From Desulfovibrio piger ATCC 29098 (GTDB lineage Bacteria; Desulfobacterota; Desulfovibrionia; Desulfovibrionales; Desulfovibrionaceae), in assembly GCF_000156375.1 (NCBI RefSeq), contig NZ_DS996354.1:107424-161133 (forward strand): a stretch of DNA of 53,710 nucleotides, written 5' to 3'. Below are positions 49,151-53,710 of the stretch, piece by piece; position 1 is the first letter of the stretch, and each line of letters starts with the position of its first letter. Under the pieces are notes generated by a model, which was not told the origin of the DNA, did not search any database, and was given only the letters and a program-made list of their open reading frames with translations. The translations under genes and the position numbers were made by a program.

Positions 49151-50467
49151 ATGGCCTTCGAATACATCGGCGACCTGCTGGAAGAGGCCGTCCGCGACGT
49201 CAATCCGCTGGAGACGCGGGGGCGCGTGGAGCAGGTGGTGGGTACCATCATCCGTGCCGTGGTGCCCGGTGTGAAGGTGGGGGAACTCTGCCTGCTGCGC
49301 AATCCCTGGGAAGACTGGAGCCTCAAGGCCGAGGTGGTCGGTTTTGTCAGGAACGTGGCCCTGCTGTCGCCCCTGGGCAATATGCAGGGCATCTCCCCGG
49401 CCACGGAAGTCATCCCCACGGGCGAGATCCTTTCCGTCCCCGTGGGCTATGAGCTGCTGGGCCGCGTGGTGGACGGCCTGGGGCAGGCCATGGACGGCGG
49501 TCCGGCCATCAGGACGCGCACCCATTATCCGCTGGTGGCCGAAGCGCCCAATCCCATGACCCGCAAGGTCATCAGCAAGCCCATCTCCTTGGGCCTGCGT
49601 GTCATCGACGGTGTGCTGACCTGTGGGGAAGGGCAGCGCATGGGCATCTTTGCTGCGGCCGGCGGCGGCAAGTCCACCCTGTTGTCCAGCATCCTCAAGG
49701 GATGCACGGCCGATGTTTGCGTGCTGGCGCTCATCGGTGAACGCGGCCGTGAAGTGCGGGAATTCATCGAACGCGACATCGGCCCGGAAGGTCGCAAAAA
49801 AGCCGTGCTCGTGGTCTCCACGTCGGACCGTTCTTCCATGGAACGGCTCAAGGCCGCGTATACGGCCACGGCCATTGCCGAATATTTCCGCGATCAGGGC
49901 AAGAGCGTGCTGCTGATGATGGATTCCGTGACCCGTTTCGGCCGCGCCCAGCGCGAGATCGGTCTTGCGGCCGGAGAGCCGCCGACCCGCCGGGGCTTCC
50001 CGCCTTCGGTCTTTTCGGAACTGCCCAAGCTCATGGAACGGGCGGGCAATTCCGACAAGGGCTCCATCACGGCCCTGTACACCGTGCTGGTGGAAGGCGA
50101 TGACATGACCGAACCCATCGCCGACGAGACCCGGTCCATCCTTGACGGGCATATCGTGCTCTCGCGCAAGCTGGCCGCTGCCAACCATTATCCCGCCATC
50201 GACGTCCAGGCCAGTGTCAGCCGCGTCATGAACGCCGTGGTGGACAAGGAACACAAGGCAGCGGCCCAGGCCCTGCGCAAGATACTGGCCAAGTATGCGG
50301 AAGTGGAGCTGCTGGTGCAGATCGGCGAATATAAAAAAGGGGCCGATGCCGAGGCGGATTTTGCCCTGGGGCATATCCAGGCGGTCAATGCCTTTCTGCG
50401 CCAGGGACTGGAGGAAAAAAGCTCGTTCGAGGAGACTCTGGCGGCCCTGAAAAAGGTCGTGCTGTAA
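49151..50467 (+). CDS. sctN: T3SS ATPase SctN (YscN/FliI family)
   Basis: 438 aa. An N-terminal beta-barrel (about residues 1-90) is followed by the nucleotide-binding core: Walker [17 protein letters not shown] (about 165-178), the RGREVREF catalytic-Glu region and Walker [21 protein letters not shown]. The family motif [20 protein letters not shown] and a C-terminal helical domain that meets chaperone-substrate complexes complete it. It is a hexameric motor that unfolds substrates and detaches chaperones. No intergenic space separates it from sctL. Confidence 0.97.
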   Translation: MAFEYIGDLLEEAVRDVNPLETRGRVEQVVGTIIRAVVPGVKVGELCLLRNPWEDWSLKAEVVGFVRNVALLSPLGNMQGISPATEVIPTGEILSVPVGYELLGRVVDGLGQAMDGGPAIRTRTHYPLVAEAPNPMTRKVISKPISLGLRVIDGVLTCGEGQRMGIFAAAGGGKSTLLSSILKGCTADVCVLALIGERGREVREFIERDIGPEGRKKAVLVVSTSDRSSMERLKAAYTATAIAEYFRDQGKSVLLMMDSVTRFGRAQREIGLAAGEPPTRRGFPPSVFSELPKLMERAGNSDKGSITALYTVLVEGDDMTEPIADETRSILDGHIVLSRKLAAANHYPAIDVQASVSRVMNAVVDKEHKAAAQALRKILAKYAEVELLVQIGEYKKGADAEADFALGHIQAVNAFLRQGLEEKSSFEETLAALKKVVL

Positions 50468-50503
50468 GCGGGGCACAGGCTCCGCATGCGGCAAAGGTGC
50501 ATC

Positions 50504-50995
50504 ATGGCGCAACGACTCTATCCTTTGCAGGCCCTGCTGTCCGTCCGCCACTATCGCGAGGACGCCGCCCGCAATGCCTTGCGGCTGGAGGAACGGCGGC
50601 TGGTGCAGGCCCGTGAGGAAGTGGGGCGGCGGCAGGCCGAGCTGGAACGCTATCGCGTCTGGCGGCAGGAAGAAGAGGAGCGGCGTTATGCCGCCATCCT
50701 GGGGGCCAGCCTTTCTCTGGAAGAGGTGGCGGATTTTCGGGCCTCTTTGGGCGCACTGGCCACCGGGGAGCAGGAACGCTTCCAGGCCGTGCGGCAGGCG
50801 GAGGAGCAGGTGCGGCAGCAGGAACAGGCCGTGGCAGGTGCGCAAAGGGCCGTGGCCCTGGCCCGCCGGGAAGCGGCCAAGATCGAGAAACATCGTGATA
50901 TCTGGCAGGAGAACGCCAAACGGGAGCAGGAGCATCTGGAAGATCTGGAGCTGGAGGAGTTCGCCACCCCTTCCCGCACCAGTGATGATGCCTGA
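50504..50995 (+). CDS. sctO: T3SS central stalk SctO (YscO/FliJ-like)
   Basis: 163 aa, almost entirely coiled coil (RLEERRLVQAREEVGRRQAE ... RQQEQAVAGAQRAVALARRE), the two-helix stalk that sits in the SctN hexamer and contacts SctV. The start at 50504 is preceded by AAAGGTG; the same AAAGGTGCATCATG context recurs at sctQ. Assigned by position and coiled-coil pattern. Confidence 0.85.
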   Translation: MAQRLYPLQALLSVRHYREDAARNALRLEERRLVQAREEVGRRQAELERYRVWRQEEEERRYAAILGASLSLEEVADFRASLGALATGEQERFQAVRQAEEQVRQQEQAVAGAQRAVALARREAAKIEKHRDIWQENAKREQEHLEDLELEEFATPSRTSDDA

Positions 50996-51060
50996 GATCT
51001 CCCGCAGGCTGTCCGGCCGGATCCCGCAAGTCCGCATGGCGGCGTATGCTGGAGGTGCCC

Positions 51061-51684
51061 ATGGGCATGGAGATCAGTTCCCGACGTTTGCAGGAAGCGG
51101 ATTCCCGCATGCAGGCAGAGCGTAAAGACGCGGATCGTCCCGTGGATGACAAAGACAAGGAAAATTTTGACCGGGCCATGCAGGAATCCCGGGAACGGGA
51201 CGGACAGGGAGGACAGGAGGACGGCCGGGGCGGCTCCCGGCAGGATGTCCTTTCGCCCCAGGCTCTGCTGGACAGCCTGTTCGGCAGCCGTATGCAGAGC
51301 ATGCAGACGGACGCCGTACAAGCGGCCCCGGCTCCCGGGGATGTGGATGCCCTTGTGAATGAGCTGGTGGATCGCATCCTGGTCTCCGAGCCTGGCAAGG
51401 GCTTACCTGAAGTCCGCATCACGCTGGGGCAGGGCCCGCTTTCCGGTGCCGAGCTGTGCCTGGCCCGGGCGCAGGACGGCCAGCTGTTCATCCGGCTTGC
51501 CTGTGCGGATCCGGCGTCCTTCCAGACGGCGGTGGGGGCACAGGATGCCTTGCGCAGCGCTCTGGAGCGCAGCGGCGAAAACGTGCGCGTGGAGATCGTC
51601 CAGAGCAGGACGGACGGCGGCAACGAAGGCGATGCCCGGCAGGAGTCCCGGGGCCGCCGGGACTACGTCCCCGACGTGGAGTAA
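51061..51684 (+). CDS. sctP: T3SS needle-length/substrate-switch protein SctP
   Basis: 207 aa, much shorter than YscP (over 450). The N-terminal half is charged and disordered (ERKDADRPVDDKDKENFDRA; SRERDGQGGQEDGRGG). The C-terminal half is a compact T3S4-like domain (about residues 95-190; LPEVRITLGQGPLSGAELCL, then LFIRLACADPASFQTAV). The short ruler would fit a short needle, as in systems with an EspA-type filament. GGAGG lies 5 bases before the ATG at 51061. Confidence 0.8.
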   Translation: MGMEISSRRLQEADSRMQAERKDADRPVDDKDKENFDRAMQESRERDGQGGQEDGRGGSRQDVLSPQALLDSLFGSRMQSMQTDAVQAAPAPGDVDALVNELVDRILVSEPGKGLPEVRITLGQGPLSGAELCLARAQDGQLFIRLACADPASFQTAVGAQDALRSALERSGENVRVEIVQSRTDGGNEGDARQESRGRRDYVPDVE

Positions 51685-51770
51685 GTACGGCCGCCACACG
51701 GCGCGCCATGATATTTTCCCCCTCCGAAAGGGGAGCGGACAGATCCCGCTGATTTCGGAAAAGGTGCATC

Positions 51771-52967
51771 ATGTCCCAGGAGATCCCTTCCCGGCCCTTC
51801 ATCCCGCCGGCGCTGCCGCCGTTGCAGGCGCGGCTGGTCAATGCTCTCGTCTGCCGGGCCCTGCCGTTGTCCGTACCGCTGGATGCCGGAGCGAAACAGC
51901 CTGTTCCCTGTACGTTGTCGTTCAATGTCGCGGCGGCCACCGCGGAGCAGGATGGGCCTTTTGTTCCGGCGGCCGTGCTGTATCTGAGCAGTGGCGAGGA
52001 CTTGTGGCGGCTGGAATGGTCATCTTTGGAGGCATTGGCCTTGAGGCCGGATCTGGCCGCCTGGCGCAGTGCCCTGCCTGCCGGGGAACAGACTTTTGCC
52101 CGCCTGCCCGGCGAATTGTGCCTGGCTGTGCTGGAGCGTCTGCTCGTGCCTGCGCTGCAACAGCTGGAACCCTTCCTGGGCTGTGAACTGCGTTGTACCG
52201 GTACGACGCAGAGCGGGATCGTCTGGGGCGGGCCGTTGCCTCTGCGGCTGGACCTGCCCGGTGGTGAGGCTGTTTTCCTGCGTCTGTCCTGGGCGGAGGA
52301 ACGTGCCGCACGCTATGTGCTGGAACGGCTGGAGCAGCTCCCCATGCGCACGGAAGCCAGTCCCCGCTTCACGGGGACGCTGGCCTGTCCGCTGGAGGCG
52401 GGGCATATGCATCTGTCCGCAGATGAGGCGGCGACGCTGGTCCCGGGGGATGTCCTCCTGCCGGAGGGCTGGGCTCCCGAGATGCCGCGTCTGCGCCTGC
52501 CGCAGGGCAGGGCACTGGCCTGTCGGCTTGGGGAAGGGATCTTGTCCGTGCTGGGACCGGATATGGGCGATCCCGGCCGGGAGCCCGCAGAGAAAGGAAG
52601 CGAGGACGGCATGAGTGAAGAACGTCTGGCCCCCACCGGGGTCGTCCAGAGTGATGGGGCCGCCGCGGAATCCGCGACGGTGGAACCCGCGTCCGTCGGG
52701 GCACTGGAACTGCCTGTGGTCTTTGAGATCGGCAGGCTGCATCTTCGTCTGGATGAACTGGCAGCGCTGGTCCCCGGGCATACGCTGGCCCTGGGCGGCG
52801 AGACGCCGTCGCCCGTCGTGGACATCCGCGTGGCGGGGCAGCTGCTGGCGCAGGGGCGCCTGGTGGATGTGGGCGGCATACCGGGCGTGCAGATCACCCG
52901 CATGCATGCCGCCGGACGGGACAGCGGTGCGCCGCAGGGGGCCGGGGATGGAACTGGCCGGGATTAA
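51771..52967 (+). CDS. sctQ: T3SS sorting-platform protein SctQ (YscQ/FliN-like)
   Basis: 398 aa. The N-terminal half is variable (CheC/FliM-like). A first SPOA domain lies at about residues 200-265 and a second, better conserved one at about 305-375 (LPVVFEIGRLHLRLDELAAL, VPGHTLALGGETPSPVVDIR, LVDVGGIPGVQITRM). Between them is a loose linker rich in Gly/Ser/Glu. It forms the pods holding SctL-SctN. The end overlaps sctR by 20 bases. An internal start probably gives SctQ-C. Confidence 0.92.
   Translation: MSQEIPSRPFIPPALPPLQARLVNALVCRALPLSVPLDAGAKQPVPCTLSFNVAAATAEQDGPFVPAAVLYLSSGEDLWRLEWSSLEALALRPDLAAWRSALPAGEQTFARLPGELCLAVLERLLVPALQQLEPFLGCELRCTGTTQSGIVWGGPLPLRLDLPGGEAVFLRLSWAEERAARYVLERLEQLPMRTEASPRFTGTLACPLEAGHMHLSADEAATLVPGDVLLPEGWAPEMPRLRLPQGRALACRLGEGILSVLGPDMGDPGREPAEKGSEDGMSEERLAPTGVVQSDGAAAESATVEPASVGALELPVVFEIGRLHLRLDELAALVPGHTLALGGETPSPVVDIRVAGQLLAQGRLVDVGGIPGVQITRMHAAGRDSGAPQGAGDGTGRD
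52611..52967 (+). CDS. Candidate internally initiated SctQ-C
   Basis: An in-frame ATG at 52611 (MSEERLAPTGVV) lies in the linker between the two SPOA domains. GAGG is 5 bases upstream, in an A/G-rich patch AGAAAGGAAGCGAGGAC. The product would be 118 aa holding only the second SPOA domain, as in the internally translated YscQ-C and SpaO-S. Confidence 0.5.
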   Translation: MSEERLAPTGVVQSDGAAAESATVEPASVGALELPVVFEIGRLHLRLDELAALVPGHTLALGGETPSPVVDIRVAGQLLAQGRLVDVGGIPGVQITRMHAAGRDSGAPQGAGDGTGRD

Positions 52968-53604
52968 TCCCCTTTATCTCATCGCGGGCCTGGCGCTGCT
53001 GGGGCTGGCGCCCTTCCTGCTCATGATGGTCACGTCCTATGTGAAGATCGTGGTGGTCACGAGCCTTGTCCGCAACGCCTTGGGCGTCCAGCAGGTCCCG
53101 CCTGCCATGGTCATGAACGGCCTTGCCATCATCCTGACGGTCTTCATCATGGCGCCGGTGGCCATGGATACCAAGGCCCTGCTGGAGGAGCAGCGCTTCA
53201 GCGCGAACCCGAAGCCTTCGGAGATGCTGGAGACCCTGCAGGCCGTCTCGCCGCCGTTGCGGCAGTTTCTGGAAAAAAACACCAGTCCCGCCATCCTGCA
53301 GGAATTCATGGGCACGGCCCAGCGCATCTGGCCGGAGCACCAGCGGCAGAGCATCACGCGTGACAACCTGTTCATCCTGGTGCCGGCCTTTACCATCACG
53401 GAGCTGACCAAGGCATTCCAGATCGGCTTTTTGCTCTATTTGCCTTTCGTTGCCATAGACCTTATCATTTCCAACGTCCTGCTGGCCATGGGCATGATGA
53501 TGGTTTCGCCCATGACCATTTCCCTGCCGTTCAAGCTGCTGCTGTTCGTGACGCTCGACGGCTGGCTGAAGATCAGTCAGGGCCTGCTGCTCAGCTACCA
53601 GTAG
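52948..53604 (+). CDS. sctR: T3SS export apparatus protein SctR (YscR/FliP family)
   Basis: 218 aa with four helices. LALLGLAPFLLMMVTSYVKI is the first hydrophobic stretch. Family motifs are VRNALGVQQVPPAMVMNGLA, the periplasmic LETLQAVSPPLRQFLEKNT, and FILVPAFTITELTKAFQIGF with PFVAIDLIISNVLLAMGMMM. It overlaps sctQ. Its usual partners SctS/T/U are on the other operon. A STAS gene follows after 17 bases. Confidence 0.96.
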   Translation: MELAGINPLYLIAGLALLGLAPFLLMMVTSYVKIVVVTSLVRNALGVQQVPPAMVMNGLAIILTVFIMAPVAMDTKALLEEQRFSANPKPSEMLETLQAVSPPLRQFLEKNTSPAILQEFMGTAQRIWPEHQRQSITRDNLFILVPAFTITELTKAFQIGFLLYLPFVAIDLIISNVLLAMGMMMVSPMTISLPFKLLLFVTLDGWLKISQGLLLSYQ

Positions 53605-53621
53605 CCAGATTCGGAGGTTCT

Positions 53622-53710
53622 ATGGAAGTCATCGTAACGGAACAGGACGGTATCGCCATCGTGGAGCTTGCAGGCCGCATGGACGCCACGACGACACCGG
53701 AATTCGAAAA
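53622..53710 (+). CDS. STAS-domain anti-sigma factor antagonist (partial, cut by window end)
   Basis: 29 complete codons are visible, reading MEVIVTEQDGIAIVELAGRM and continuing DATTTPEFE, the first strand-helix of a SpoIIAA/RsbV-type STAS domain. CGGAGG lies before the ATG. The phosphorylatable Ser (normally near residue 55-60) lies beyond the window. It is placed at the end of the needle/export operon, and it is the expected substrate of the PP2C phosphatase at 26938-29010. The cognate kinase/anti-sigma is not in the window. Confidence 0.82.
   Translation, partial: MEVIVTEQDGIAIVELAGRMDATTTPEFE

Noticed and set aside
48272..51037. A 921-codon open frame on the minus strand
   Set aside because: Antisense to sctK, sctL, sctN and sctO, with no start signal and a His/Gln/Gly-rich shadow composition.

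Overview
The window reads as chromosomal DNA of a GC-rich sulfate-reducing deltaproteobacterium of the Desulfovibrio/Bilophila group. This is an inference from the Desulfovibrio-type trimeric porin, the housekeeping gene set, and a type III secretion system (T3SS) that combines Ysc-type parts with an EspA-like filament. The species cannot be named from the sequence alone.

Layout. Positions 1-9,850 are mostly housekeeping: the tail of an unidentified protein, tRNA-Arg(ACG), groES-groEL, a tandem-ACT protein with tatA, a penicillin-binding D,D-carboxypeptidase with an AI-2E-type permease, greA, a flippase-only MprF-like membrane protein and a DUF364 protein. Positions 9,850-20,450 are accessory. 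They hold a small ORF with an unusual hairpin at its start codon and a G8 tract, a porin behind a LysR regulator, and a seven-gene minus-strand nickel-type uptake unit (nikABCDE, a MATE exporter, an M14-type deacylase/desuccinylase).

Positions 20,784-53,710 are dominated by a complete-looking T3SS in two divergent operons. They share a 320-bp regulatory region (36,917-37,236) with a -24/-12 (sigma-54) promoter on each strand. The minus operon runs sctW, sycN-like, sctX, sctY, sctV, sctS, sctT, sctU. It then continues, with 3-bp gaps or stop/start overlaps, into a sigma-54-type activator without a receiver domain, a membrane-bound SpoIIE/PP2C phosphatase, a 778-aa sensor-MFS fusion, an unrecognised 496-aa protein, an alanine-racemase-fold protein and an orphan substrate-binding protein. 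The plus operon runs a small coiled-coil protein, two tandem EspA-like filament paralogues, an LcrH-type chaperone, translocators SctE and SctB, a CesT-type chaperone, secretin SctC, SctD, YscE-like, needle SctF, SctG, SctI, SctJ, SctK, SctL, ATPase SctN, SctO, SctP, SctQ, SctR and the start of a STAS-domain (anti-sigma antagonist) gene.

How it may work together (inference). The PP2C phosphatase in one operon and the STAS protein in the other form two parts of a partner-switching circuit, as in the Bordetella Btr and Chlamydia Rsb systems. The orphan binding protein, the sensor-MFS fusion and the phosphatase's periplasmic domain could sense a small molecule. Both secretion operons would be fired through sigma-54, probably by the activator encoded between the export genes and the phosphatase. 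A sensory/metabolic module built directly into a T3SS operon is the strongest candidate here for an undescribed system.
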